Source of the DNA: Candidatus Peribacteraceae bacterium
Lineage (GTDB): Bacteria > Patescibacteriota > Gracilibacteria > Peribacterales > Peribacteraceae
Reading direction: 5' to 3'
DNA: 64,000 bases
Assembly (NCBI GenBank): GCA_028699155.1
Contig: JAQVVD010000001.1
Location: forward strand, 29,603-93,602
How positions within the stretch are numbered: position 1 is the stretch's first letter; the number at the start of each line of letters is the position of its first letter. A model generated the notes under the pieces. The model did no database searches and was not told the DNA's origin. It saw only the letters and a program-made list of their open reading frames with translations. This document shows positions 18,093 through 27,370 of the stretch, piece after piece. The position numbers and the translations under genes are program-made.

Positions 18093-19055
18093 CTACCTGC
18101 GTTTTACACGAATGAAACCGGAAGCCTCTACGACTGACAGGTTCTTCTCTTTCCTGCTCATGATGTCGAGCATCAGGTTCACGCCGATAGTATCGCTTGC
18201 AATGTGGCTGCACTGGATCAGGTTTACATGGTGCTTCTTTGCTGCTTCAAGCGATTTATCCGTCGTGTGCATGGTGAGGATCGTCCCTACGCCCGCATTG
18301 GCCTGGAGTTCCATGAATTCCTCCGGACCGTTGGTGCCTCCCGTAAACTCGGAAGCCACTACCTTGCCCGGACGCCCATCGCGGCTGCCGTTCGCGATAA
18401 TGACGGGATTGCCTTTCTTCGCATATTGCTCATATTCCGGTATTTCATGGAGCGCACTCACGATTTCGCCGAGCGAATCGAACTCTTTCTCGCAGATGGT
18501 TTTGGTAATGAATTGGTACACCAGGTTATCCGCCGGCGTATGGATGTTGAATGCGACGAAGCCGAGCAACTGCGCCGCGCGCTCGTGCCGGAACAGGTTA
18601 TCCGGATGGATCGCGCGCCAGATCTTCTCCATGCGGGGGCGCATGTATCCTTCTGCCTGGTTCACCGGCACGCCGGAACATGCCAGAACGTCGATCTGCA
18701 TGGGCATGATTTTCTCCAGGTCGGCAAGCGCACGACCCTCCGGATGGTGCATGAAGAATCCGTCAATCTTGTCGCCTCTCTGATTCAGGCGGTCCGCCAG
18801 CAGCATTTCCGCCGTCTCTATGTCGATTCCTACCATCAGGCGTTTCACATCCTCCTTTCCTGTTCCTGCGATGATGCGGGAATCGCTGAACGGGTTCCAT
18901 GTGCGTTCCTCATCAAAGAATTTGAGTTCTTCCTTCTCCAGTTTCTTCTTCTTGTCCTGGTACTTCTTCAACTCCTTCTCGATCCGTTTCTTTCCACGGG
19001 GGTCTGCTGCGATGCCTGCCTCTACACCGATTCTGAATAGCTGTTCTAATTTCAT
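18093..19055 (-). CDS. NIF3-like (NGG1p-interacting factor 3) family protein
   Basis: MVGIDIETAEMLLADRLNQRGDKIDGFFMHHPEGRALADL...FNIHTPADNLVYQFI. Confidence 0.82.
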   Translation of the reverse strand: MKLEQLFRIGVEAGIAADPRGKKRIEKELKKYQDKKKKLEKEELKFFDEERTWNPFSDSRIIAGTGKEDVKRLMVGIDIETAEMLLADRLNQRGDKIDGFFMHHPEGRALADLEKIMPMQIDVLACSGVPVNQAEGYMRPRMEKIWRAIHPDNLFRHERAAQLLGFVAFNIHTPADNLVYQFITKTICEKEFDSLGEIVSALHEIPEYEQYAKKGNPVIIANGSRDGRPGKVVASEFTGGTNGPEEFMELQANAGVGTILTMHTTDKSLEAAKKHHVNLIQCSHIASDTIGVNLMLDIMSRKEKNLSVVEASGFIRVKRR

Positions 19056-19153
19056 AGTGACGCAAGCGTACTGGTTTCCCCCTCCTTTCCGCAAGGAGAG
19101 AGAATTGCGGAATTTTCGCAGATTGTGAGCGATGTCACTGGTACAATCCTGCC

Positions 19154-19615
19154 GTGCCTCCCTCGATCCACCTCATTTACGCATCTTCCAGCGGCCACAC
19201 GGAGTACGTTGTGGAGGTTCTGCGCAACGTTCTTGCAAGCGCAGCACTCACCGTTCAACGTGCGGAAGAAGCGCAGGCATCTGATTTTGAGAATGGTGAT
19301 GTGCTCATTCTGGGTTGCGGCACGTGGAATACCGGTGGCAGCGAAGGGCAGCTCAATATGCATATGGATGCGCTCCTGCGCGGCCGTGCGAAGGATATCG
19401 ACCTGGGCGGCAAGCCCTGTGCGATCATTGCGCTCGGCGATGACCGGTACCGCTACACCTGCCGGGCCACGGAACACCTGATGCAGTTCATTCTGCAACA
19501 CAACGGTACCACATGTGCTACGCCCCTTCTGATCGTGAATGAGCCGTACGGGCAGGAGGAGAAGGTCCGCAAATGGGGTGAGAAACTTCTTTCCGTCCTT
19601 GCCAAAACCGCATGA
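19154..19615 (+). CDS. Flavodoxin domain protein
   Basis: IHLIYASSSGHTEYVVEVLRNVL...DVLILGCGTWNTGGSEGQLNMHMDALL...KPCAIIALGDDRY. Confidence 0.9.
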   Translation: MPPSIHLIYASSSGHTEYVVEVLRNVLASAALTVQRAEEAQASDFENGDVLILGCGTWNTGGSEGQLNMHMDALLRGRAKDIDLGGKPCAIIALGDDRYRYTCRATEHLMQFILQHNGTTCATPLLIVNEPYGQEEKVRKWGEKLLSVLAKTA

Positions 19616-21417
19616 GCCGTACTGTCCTCAAAGTCACCGGCGCACAGGGCCAGGGAGTGAACTCCGTGGGGGAGGTCTGTGCCAAGGGTTTCAAGCGGGC
19701 GGGATACTGTGTTCTCGGGTATCGCGAGTACGCGTCTGTCATCAAGGGCGGGCATTCCAGTTATCAGCTGGATATCAGCCCGAAACTTGTGCGCGGCAGC
19801 GAAACCAAAGCGAATGTGCTCGTCTGTTTCAACCACCACGGTCTCACGAAGAATCTGCGTGAGGTGCAAGACGGCGGTATCGTGCTGCACCAGACGCCCG
19901 AGTGGAAATTCAGCCCTGAAGATCAGCAGTGGGTGGAGGAGCACAACGTACGAGTGATCTACCTTCCGTCCGAGAAGATCCTCAAGACTTTCAATCTCAA
20001 GCCCATCTTCGGCAACGTGCTCATTACGTCCGTCGTCTGGTCGCTCTTCGGGCAGGATGCGGATTCACTCAAAGAACTCATCCGCGAGCAGTTTGGGCAT
20101 AAGGGGGAAGAAGTGGTGCAGAAGAACTTCGAATGCATTGATGCGGGGACCGCATTTAAGCAGGAGCATGCCGCGGATGCGCATATTCAACTCCCCAAGC
20201 CAGAGAAGCAGTGGCGCGACCATATGCTCCTCACCGGTAGCCAGGCTATGGGTATCGGCATTATCCACGCGGGGTGCCGTGTTTTCACGGGGTACCCAAT
20301 GACGCCTTCCAGCCCGCTCCTCAGTTACATTGCAGAAAAGCAGAACCTGAGTGGCATGGTGGTCAAGCAGGCGGAAGATGAAATCACCGCGATTCAGATG
20401 GTTGTTGGTGCGATGCACATGGGCACCCGCGCCATGACCACCACTTCCGGCGGCGGATATGACCTGATGACCGAGACCATTTCACTCTGCGGCATGAGCG
20501 AGACGCCCGCTGTAGTCGTGCTCGCGCAGCGCCCCGGCCCCGCGACGGGGCTGCCCACGTGGACGGCGCAGGGGGATCTGCTGCTCGCAGTCCATTCTTC
20601 CCACGGCGAGTTCCCGCGTCTTGTGCTGAGCGTGAGTGACGGGGAAGACTCCTTCACGCTGTTGCCCGAGGCGTTCAACTACGCGGAAGAGTACCAGATT
20701 CCGGTTATTGTGCTCACAGATAAGCAGGTAGCAGAGTGCCTGTACACGCAGCAATTCTATGACCAGAAGGCGGCGGAAATCCGCCGCGGAAAACTGGTGA
20801 CTGATGTGCAGGAACTCGCCAAGCTCACGGGTGCGGACCGCTACGATCCGATGGCCGAAGGCGGCGTTTCCAAGCGTTGGCTGCCGGGTGCGAATGCCGC
20901 AACATACTGTGCGCAGAGCTACGAGCACATCGCCGACGGGTCCTTTGAGGAGGGTGCGGAAGGTACCAGGCAGCAGATGGGGAAACGCATGCGTAAGATG
21001 GAGACACTCAAGAAGGCGCTGCCGGAGCCGGAGTTATTTACAGTACGCAGAGGTCAGATATCAGAGGTCAGAAATGCAGTACATCCAGAGGTTTTGTTTG
21101 TAGGTTGGGGTAGCACGAAAGGCGCTGTGCTTGATGCACTTCTCGAACTGACCTCTGACAATTCATCTCTGATTGCTGGTTATCTGCACTATACATACCT
21201 CTGGCCGCTCAAGACTGGCAAGCTTGAAGACCTTGCAGGCAAAGCCAAGAAAGTCATCCTCATCGAGGGGAACCAGCAGGGGCAGCTTGGCATGCTCATC
21301 CGGCAGGAGTGCGGGCTGGATATTCCAAACAAGATTCTCAAATTCGATGGTCGACCGTTCTTTACGGATGAGTTGCATGAACTTCTTTCTCAATGTATCT
21401 CTCCACCAAGTGGTTAG
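19612..21417 (+). CDS. korA: 2-oxoacid:ferredoxin oxidoreductase, fused gamma-alpha subunit
   Basis: RTVLKVTGAQGQGVNSVGEVCAKGFKRAGY...GSQAMGIGIIHAGCRVFTGYPMTPSSPLLSYIAEKQ...AIQMVVGAMHMGTRAMTTTSGGGYDLMTE; starts on ATGA overlap with the flavodoxin gene. Confidence 0.92.
   Translation: MSRTVLKVTGAQGQGVNSVGEVCAKGFKRAGYCVLGYREYASVIKGGHSSYQLDISPKLVRGSETKANVLVCFNHHGLTKNLREVQDGGIVLHQTPEWKFSPEDQQWVEEHNVRVIYLPSEKILKTFNLKPIFGNVLITSVVWSLFGQDADSLKELIREQFGHKGEEVVQKNFECIDAGTAFKQEHAADAHIQLPKPEKQWRDHMLLTGSQAMGIGIIHAGCRVFTGYPMTPSSPLLSYIAEKQNLSGMVVKQAEDEITAIQMVVGAMHMGTRAMTTTSGGGYDLMTETISLCGMSETPAVVVLAQRPGPATGLPTWTAQGDLLLAVHSSHGEFPRLVLSVSDGEDSFTLLPEAFNYAEEYQIPVIVLTDKQVAECLYTQQFYDQKAAEIRRGKLVTDVQELAKLTGADRYDPMAEGGVSKRWLPGANAATYCAQSYEHIADGSFEEGAEGTRQQMGKRMRKMETLKKALPEPELFTVRRGQISEVRNAVHPEVLFVGWGSTKGAVLDALLELTSDNSSLIAGYLHYTYLWPLKTGKLEDLAGKAKKVILIEGNQQGQLGMLIRQECGLDIPNKILKFDGRPFFTDELHELLSQCISPPSG
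21048..21179. repeat. Two inverted heptad arms (CAGAGGT flavour) inside the korA coding region
   Basis: CAGAGGT CAGATAT CAGAGGT CAGAAAT ... CTGACCT CTGACAATTCATCT CTGATTG CTGG. Confidence 0.75.
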
Positions 21418-21473
21418 TGGGTAGTGTTCAGTGGTTAGTTCCCTTATTACTAACCACTAGTCACTCACCACTT
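21409..21473. repeat. Heptad inverted repeat, AGTGGTT flavour, at the korA stop codon
   Basis: AGTGGTT AGTGGGT AGTGTTC AGTGGTT AGT tcccttatt ACTAACC ACTAGTC ACTCACC ACTT. Confidence 0.88.
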
Positions 21474-21487
21474 GCCTCCGACTCCCA

Positions 21488-22396
21488 ATGAATTCCATTC
21501 CACTCCATTCCACCGGCTCATCGGAATTCTCAGGAGAGGCCATGAAGTCCTATTCCTGCGGCAACACCTGCAACTGGTGTGACGGGTGCGGCGACTACGG
21601 CATCTGGACCGCTATCAAGCGCGCGCTCGTGGAACTCAGTATTCCGCCCAGCGGAGTACTGCTCTGCTACGACATCGGTTGCCACGGGAACATGAGCGAC
21701 AAGCTCATGGGGTACCGCTTCCACGGCTTGCACGGGCGCGTGCTTCCCCTGGCGGCAGGTGCCAAGCTGGCGAATCCGGTTCTGCCGGTCATCGCGCACG
21801 GCGGCGATGGCGCCAGTTTCTCCGAAGGAGTGAACCATCTGGTGCATGCCTTTCGCAGCAATTATCCCATCACTTTTATCCTCCACAACAATGCGAACTA
21901 CGGCCTCACGACGGGGCAGGCCAGTTCACTCACGTGGCAGGGGCAGCCGATGAACAGTTCTCCCAACGGCATACCGGAGAATACGATCCGATCCATGGAT
22001 TTCGTATTCTCGCTCGAACCCACGTTCGTTGCTCGGGGATTCAGCGGCAATATTCCTCAGATGGTGCAGATCTTCAAAACTGCCATTCAACATCGCGGAT
22101 TTGCCTTCGTGGATATCCTCCAGGCGTGTCCGACCTACAATAAGTTCGCCACGCATGAGTGGCTCATGCGGCACGTCTACGACGTTGCCGCAGAAGGGCA
22201 CGATCCGAGCGACTTCGCGAAAGCGAGGCAGATCGCGGTGGATACCAGCGAGCGCATCTCCACCGGCGTGCTCTATCAGGATGCGGGCATTCCTAACTTC
22301 TACGAGCGCCTTGCTGCCAGGCAGGGCAAGACGACTGCTCCGGTAGAGGAGGTAGAGAAAATTGATGTGAGCGGGTTCATGAAGGAGTTGGTGTGA
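21488..22396 (+). CDS. korB: 2-oxoacid:ferredoxin oxidoreductase beta subunit (TPP binding)
   Basis: CNWCDGCGDYGIWTAIKRALVEL...IGCHGNMSDKLMGYRFHGLHGRVLPLAAGAKLANP...GGDGASFSEGVNHLVHAFRSN; start could be ATG 21542. Confidence 0.93.
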   Translation: MNSIPLHSTGSSEFSGEAMKSYSCGNTCNWCDGCGDYGIWTAIKRALVELSIPPSGVLLCYDIGCHGNMSDKLMGYRFHGLHGRVLPLAAGAKLANPVLPVIAHGGDGASFSEGVNHLVHAFRSNYPITFILHNNANYGLTTGQASSLTWQGQPMNSSPNGIPENTIRSMDFVFSLEPTFVARGFSGNIPQMVQIFKTAIQHRGFAFVDILQACPTYNKFATHEWLMRHVYDVAAEGHDPSDFAKARQIAVDTSERISTGVLYQDAGIPNFYERLAARQGKTTAPVEEVEKIDVSGFMKELV

Positions 22397-22546
22397 ATCC
22401 ACGGGGCATCGCATTCCATGAGATTGCATAGGTTATTGCGCAGGTACTTTCCTCGATGTACGGCTGCTGTTATGGCAATCAAACCTTGAAATAATTGACA
22501 GTGGACCTTCTTACCTTAAAAATTCGCACGCTTTTTCATATTTGCC

Positions 22547-22819
22547 ATGCTTCTCACTCCATCAGAGAAACACGCGTTTGATGACGGCGCATTTATACTG
22601 CGGTCGCAGAAAATGATGCTCGATACTGCATTGCCCGATAGAGGGCAATTGAATGGTGAATTTGAGCGACTCCAAGAGAGCTTCTTTTGCGGAGTTGAGG
22701 TATTCCGTGATGCAATGGAAGCAACGCTACGTAAGTACGATGGCGCTGTACGGTTTGAAGAGTTCGATGAGAAATTCGGGGATATTCTCGCTGTACAGCC
22801 AGATGCTGCTACTGCATGA
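22547..22819 (+). CDS. Hypothetical protein
   Basis: 90-aa ORF in otherwise empty intergenic region. Confidence 0.4.
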   Translation: MLLTPSEKHAFDDGAFILRSQKMMLDTALPDRGQLNGEFERLQESFFCGVEVFRDAMEATLRKYDGAVRFEEFDEKFGDILAVQPDAATA

Positions 22820-22889
22820 ATGCCAGCATCTTGAGCAGGAGCGTTTCTGTGATTCTCCGGTGGTCGATTGATCGTTTCATAGAGCGGTG

Positions 22890-23330
22890 TTACGCCTTGA
22901 TCACCATTGTCCCTGCCATGTAGTCATGCAGGCAGCGCCGTTCTTTGCGGAAGATGATCAGCAGATCACAGAGGACATACACGAAGTTCTCCACCATCAG
23001 TGCGTGCACCCATGTGCGCAGCAGCAGGTTCTGAACGAACCCTCCGGTTTTTTTGCTCTCTGCGTCCACAATCCTTATGTGCATGACTACTTTTCCCAGC
23101 GATTGCCCGTTCAATCCGATGAGCATCCATTGTAGGAAGAGCAGGATGAGCAGTCCCGTGAAGATGCTGGAGAGCGCTGCGACCACCCAGATGGATGGCG
23201 TGACGCGGATCAGCCCGGGGTAAGAGTAGTACAGGGAGAGGAGCGGCAGCACAAAAATGCCCCAGTCGATCATTTTGGCGACGAAGCGGTCGCGAGGGGT
23301 AGCGAGGTGTTTCATGGCTCTATGGTGCAT
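22890..23330 (-). CDS. RDD family membrane protein
   Basis: RDRFVAKMIDWGIFVLPLLSLYYS...GQSLGKVVMHIRIVD. Confidence 0.85.
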   Translation of the reverse strand: MHHRAMKHLATPRDRFVAKMIDWGIFVLPLLSLYYSYPGLIRVTPSIWVVAALSSIFTGLLILLFLQWMLIGLNGQSLGKVVMHIRIVDAESKKTGGFVQNLLLRTWVHALMVENFVYVLCDLLIIFRKERRCLHDYMAGTMVIKA

Positions 23331-23392
23331 CTTGCTTTATCTGTGCGCACGCTCTTGTTATTGACACTCCCAGCAAAGCAGTTGGATTGTGC

Positions 23393-24355
23393 TTATTTTC
23401 TCGCCTTTCTCCTCGTACTGTAGAAGTTCCATGCGGAGCGCAGCAGCAGGAGGGGATGACGGAAGAGAAAGTTCGGCAGTGGCACATTCTGCGGGATGTG
23501 TACCTGTTTCTCCCCGTAGCGGCTGATGAATTTTTCCGCCATTCTTTTCCGTTCGTCTTGTAGAACTTTTTTCGCATGTGACTGCCATTCCTGCGGCAGG
23601 AGTTTTATGGCAGATTTCAGCGCGGCGAGCCGTTCGAAGATGCCGGTACCGCTTCCGAAGTTCCGGACGCTCGCGGCATCGCCGTGTACGCGGAATATTC
23701 CGAATGTCCCCCGGAGGACATACCAGTCTCCTTTCGCCAGCATGTGCGCCCAGTACTCGGCGTCTATGGTTTGCTGCATGTCTTCCCGGAATGTTCCCGC
23801 CTGTTCCATCGTGCTCCTGCGCAGCATGACGAAGCTCGGTTCGCCGATGATGTTGGGGTGCAATCCGCGCTCGATCCATGTTCGGAGGAACTGCAGCCCG
23901 TTCTGCATTCCCGGTGAAACGCTGCGGCGCGTTTCCTCCACTTTGCGGAAGGTGTCCTGTGCTGCGGCGCCGTCTTCAAAGCTGTATGCATGTTCCATGG
24001 AAACCATTCCGACGGACGGATGCTCTTCCAGTACGCGCATTGCGTGCCTGAGGTACTCAGCATTCCACAGGTCATCCTGGAAGAGGAACTGGACATAGGG
24101 AGCATGCGTCCGTTCCACGCAGCGATTCCAGTTTCCTCCTATACCGAGGCGTTTCTCGTTGCGGACAAACGTGATGCGGTTGTCGCCGAGGAACGGTTCG
24201 ACAATGCTGTGTGTGTCCACTCCAGTCGGTTCATCGAAGATGTGCAGCTGCCACCGTGTTTCGGTCTGCGCGCACGCGCTCTCCAGCGCGGCGCGCAGGT
24301 GCTCCGCACGGGGTTTGTAGGTGGGCATCAGTATGTCGACTTTGACATCGGTCAT
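23393..24355 (-). CDS. Glycosyltransferase family 2
   Basis: MTDVKVDILMPTYKPRAEHLRAALESACAQTETRWQLHIFDEPTG...RNEKRLGIGGNWNRCVERTHAPYVQFLFQDD. Confidence 0.92.
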   Translation of the reverse strand: MTDVKVDILMPTYKPRAEHLRAALESACAQTETRWQLHIFDEPTGVDTHSIVEPFLGDNRITFVRNEKRLGIGGNWNRCVERTHAPYVQFLFQDDLWNAEYLRHAMRVLEEHPSVGMVSMEHAYSFEDGAAAQDTFRKVEETRRSVSPGMQNGLQFLRTWIERGLHPNIIGEPSFVMLRRSTMEQAGTFREDMQQTIDAEYWAHMLAKGDWYVLRGTFGIFRVHGDAASVRNFGSGTGIFERLAALKSAIKLLPQEWQSHAKKVLQDERKRMAEKFISRYGEKQVHIPQNVPLPNFLFRHPLLLLRSAWNFYSTRRKARK

Positions 24356-24472
24356 GTTCTTAAATTCTAGGTGCAAAATGAAAGGGAAGAAACAAATTAC
24401 ACATTTCAGGTTGTGAGAATGCGCCCCGTTTTACATTTCGAATTCTGCCTTTCAAACGTACACTGCCCGCAC

Positions 24473-25141
24473 ATGCGTATTGATGTCATCACTCTCTTTC
24501 CCGGCATGTTTACGGGTCCGCTCACAGAGAGCATTCTCCAGCGGGCGCAGGCGGAGCATCTACTCGAAGTGCATACGCATGATCTGCGCACATTCGGGCA
24601 CGGTTCCTACAGGCAGGTGGATGATCGTCCCTATGGGGGCGGAGCGGGGATGCTCTTTATGGTGGAACCGGTCGTGCGCGCGATTGAATTCGTCACTGAA
24701 GAGGGAGAGAAAGCGGGATGTTCTTCCTCACATCGCGTTCTCTTCACCCCCCGCGGCAAGCGTCTCACGCAGACGCGCGTTGAGCGGATTGCGAAACAGC
24801 ATCAGTGGATCATTCTCCTCTGCGCGCACTACGAGGGCGTTGATCAGCGCGTAGTAGACGGGGGCTGGATTGATGAGGAGGTTTCCATCGGGGACTATGT
24901 TCTAACCGGAGGCGAGCTCCCTGCCATGGTGCTGATTGATGCCGTCGCGCGGCAGATCCCCGGCGTGCTCGGCAAAGACGAGTCCGCGGAGGAGGAGAGT
25001 TTCTCCAAGGCGACCAATCGCAAGCGCGAGTACCCGCACTACACGCGGCCGGAGGAATTCCGGGGACTCAAAGTTCCCGACGTGCTCCTCTCTGGGCACC
25101 ATGCGGAAATCGAGAAATGGCGTGCGAAGAAACTCCTGTAA
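24473..25141 (+). CDS. trmD: tRNA (guanine-N1)-methyltransferase
   Basis: MRIDVITLFPGMFTGPLTESILQRA...DDRPYGGGAGMLFMVEP...CAHYEGVDQRV...SIGDYVLTGGELPAMVLIDAVARQIPGVLG. Confidence 0.97.
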   Translation: MRIDVITLFPGMFTGPLTESILQRAQAEHLLEVHTHDLRTFGHGSYRQVDDRPYGGGAGMLFMVEPVVRAIEFVTEEGEKAGCSSSHRVLFTPRGKRLTQTRVERIAKQHQWIILLCAHYEGVDQRVVDGGWIDEEVSIGDYVLTGGELPAMVLIDAVARQIPGVLGKDESAEEESFSKATNRKREYPHYTRPEEFRGLKVPDVLLSGHHAEIEKWRAKKLL

Positions 25142-25193
25142 AAAATTTGGGGGTGAGACCGACGCAGACCTTTTTCTACGCTATCATTGCTGT

Positions 25194-25460
25194 GTGTTTG
25201 ATGCATTGATTGCCGAATTGCGTACGCGCGGGTCTGTCTGTTTCTCCGTTCGTGTTCGCCCGGGTGCGCCGAAGACTGCCGTACTCTTCTCACTGGAAGA
25301 CGGCAGCATGAAAGTGGCGGTTGCAGCTCCGCCGGAAAAGGGCAAGGCGAATAAGGAGCTCATCAAGTACATCGCTCAACAGTTCGGTGTGCCGCGCACA
25401 CAAGTTTCCATTATTTCTGGCGCTGCAGACAAGCACAAGCTGGTGCAGGTGCGCGCGTAG
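25194..25460 (+). CDS. DUF167 (YggU) family protein
   Basis: RGSVCFSVRVRPGAPKTAVL...MKVAVAAPPEKGKANKELIKYIAQQFGVPRTQVSIISGAADKHKLVQV. Confidence 0.88.
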   Translation: MFDALIAELRTRGSVCFSVRVRPGAPKTAVLFSLEDGSMKVAVAAPPEKGKANKELIKYIAQQFGVPRTQVSIISGAADKHKLVQVRA

Positions 25461-25514
25461 ATCACCCGGTTGCGGTGCATCAAACAGATGCCACGGCCGC
25501 AAGACCGTGGAGCT

Positions 25515-26225
25515 TCACTGGAGTTTTGATTCGATCCACCCGCGCATGTCTGCATACTCCGGGAGTCCGATACGTTCTTCTGTTTCGAGGAAGAATGTGG
25601 GTACCAGTGTGACTCCCAGGTTCTCTGCGACTGCTTTCTGCGAGCTCAGCATCGAGGAGATGGATTCGCTCTGCATGCACTCCTGCAGACCGTTCGCATC
25701 CATTCCCAGCTCTTTTCCATATTCCTTTGCGGTGAGCCGATCTTTCTCCTGCCGGTTGACGAGCAGGGTCTGCATGCGCAGCGTTTCTCCCATCGTTCCT
25801 GCACACAGGAATCCGCGTAGTACATCTTCGCTATTTGGGTACTTCCTGATCACGAATGGGACGAACCGAACTTTCAGTTTTCCGTTCTCTATAAAATCCC
25901 GCTCCAGTCGTGGAATGAATTCCCGGTAGAATTGGTTGCAGTACGCGCAGTGGTACTCCGTGAACACCGTCAGTGTCAGCGGAGCCTTCTCTTCACCCAG
26001 CTCGAGTATTCCTGTCGAAAGAAAACGTACGGCGCCGCTGGCAGCAAGAGGAGTTCCCTCCAGTTGTCTTAGGAGCGATTGCGTGTCTGCCGGTTGCTGC
26101 TTCGCGGGTTGTTCGACCAGAGGCGCATCCGGTTCGATCGGCTCTCTGAGGCTGCCCGCCTCCAATGTGCATCCGCACAGCGCGGAGGCAAGCAGGCAAT
26201 AGCAGAACAGGCGTGGAGCGCGCAT
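25515..26225 (-). CDS. DsbA-like thioredoxin-fold lipoprotein
   Basis: Signal/lipobox-like MRAPRLFCYCLLASALCGC; TVFTEYHCAYCNQFYREFIPRLERDFIENGKLKVRFVPF. Confidence 0.85.
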   Translation of the reverse strand: MRAPRLFCYCLLASALCGCTLEAGSLREPIEPDAPLVEQPAKQQPADTQSLLRQLEGTPLAASGAVRFLSTGILELGEEKAPLTLTVFTEYHCAYCNQFYREFIPRLERDFIENGKLKVRFVPFVIRKYPNSEDVLRGFLCAGTMGETLRMQTLLVNRQEKDRLTAKEYGKELGMDANGLQECMQSESISSMLSSQKAVAENLGVTLVPTFFLETEERIGLPEYADMRGWIESKLQ

Positions 26226-26251
26226 GCGCCTAGTGTACTATAGGTGCTCCA

Positions 26252-27004
26252 ATGTTCCCTATGCCATTTCCCCGCATATCGCTGCTCGGCGTTCCCATAG
26301 ACGCAGTTACGATGGGGGAGGCTGTTACGCAAATGACCGCTCTTCTGGATCGGCGGGAGTGTGCGCACGTCATGACGCCGAATAGCGAGATGCTCGTAGA
26401 AGCGGCGCGCAATGCGCAATTCCGGCGCGTGATCCAATCTGCCGCACTCAACCTTCCCGATAGCGCCGGGCTGCTTCACGCCGCCCGATGGACGCGCCAG
26501 CGTCTCCCCGCGCGCGTCGCGGGAGTTGATATCGTGGGGGCGTTCTGTCGCACTCTCAACGAACAGCATCCGGTCTTCCTCCTGGGTGGCGGTCCCGGGA
26601 TTGCTGCGCGGGCGGCACATGCGTTGCAGAGGGCGAATCCTTCTCTGCGCATTGTTGGCACGTACGCCGGGAGCCCATCACCGGCAGAAGCTCCGGACAT
26701 CATTCAGCGCATCAATGCATCTGGCGCCTGCGTACTGTTTGTTGCCTACGGCGCACCGATGCAGGATCTATGGATCAATGAGCATCTGCGGGATTTCATG
26801 ACGGTACGCCTTGCGATGGGAGTGGGCGGCACGTTTGATTTTCTGTCCGGTGCGGTCCGGCGTGCGCCGAATTTCCTCCGCGTAGCGGGTTTGGAATGGG
26901 TCTGGCGTCTCTGTCTCCAGCCATGGCGAATCAGGCGCATCTGGAATGCGGCGGTCGTCTTTCCTCTCCTCGTACTGCGTTACGGTCGGCGTTCGCCATT
27001 CTAG
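26252..27004 (+). CDS. WecG/TagA/CpsF family glycosyltransferase
   Basis: RISLLGVPIDAVTMGEAVTQM...HVMTPNSEMLVEAARNAQFRRVIQSAALNLPDSAGLLHAARW...LVFVAYGAPMQDLWINEH-type motif. Confidence 0.93.
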   Translation: MFPMPFPRISLLGVPIDAVTMGEAVTQMTALLDRRECAHVMTPNSEMLVEAARNAQFRRVIQSAALNLPDSAGLLHAARWTRQRLPARVAGVDIVGAFCRTLNEQHPVFLLGGGPGIAARAAHALQRANPSLRIVGTYAGSPSPAEAPDIIQRINASGACVLFVAYGAPMQDLWINEHLRDFMTVRLAMGVGGTFDFLSGAVRRAPNFLRVAGLEWVWRLCLQPWRIRRIWNAAVVFPLLVLRYGRRSPF

Positions 27005-27321
27005 TCTTCTCTCAGCCGATTCACCTCCGCGACGTGCCACTTGCCTCCTGTTTTTCGCAGTTTCACGAATTTCGGTCCGCTGGTCGTTTCTACCAGATAG
27101 TCGCGTTCCAGTCCCAGATCCCGCAGGAGCGAGACATCGGTAATGCCTTCTTCCGGCAGCAGAATCATGACGGCAAGATCAGGTTTGTCCGTGAGCGCCG
27201 CCTGTAAATTCAGCTGCGCCCGCGCCAGCAACGAGATTACGATAATGACAGTTGCTCCTGCGATGAGCAGCCAAACCATCAAGCGATTGAAGTGCCCGGA
27301 AGATGTGAGGCGAATGTCCAT
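27001..27321 (-). CDS. Hypothetical protein with one TM helix
   Basis: MDIRLTSSGHFNRLMVWLLIAGATVIIVISLLARAQ...; 4-bp convergent overlap with previous gene; longer ORF call runs antisense into gpmI. Confidence 0.6.
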   Translation of the reverse strand: MDIRLTSSGHFNRLMVWLLIAGATVIIVISLLARAQLNLQAALTDKPDLAVMILLPEEGITDVSLLRDLGLERDYLVETTSGPKFVKLRKTGGKWHVAEVNRLRED

Positions 27322-27370
27322 CAGGAAAGAAGTGTAACACTTGGTATGGTTTTGATGATATTGTTTTTCT

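Noticed and set aside
24378-24460. Possible further heptad hairpin upstream of trmD
   Set aside because: TGAAAGG...CCTTTCA arms are present but the 7-nt phasing is weak; not counted.
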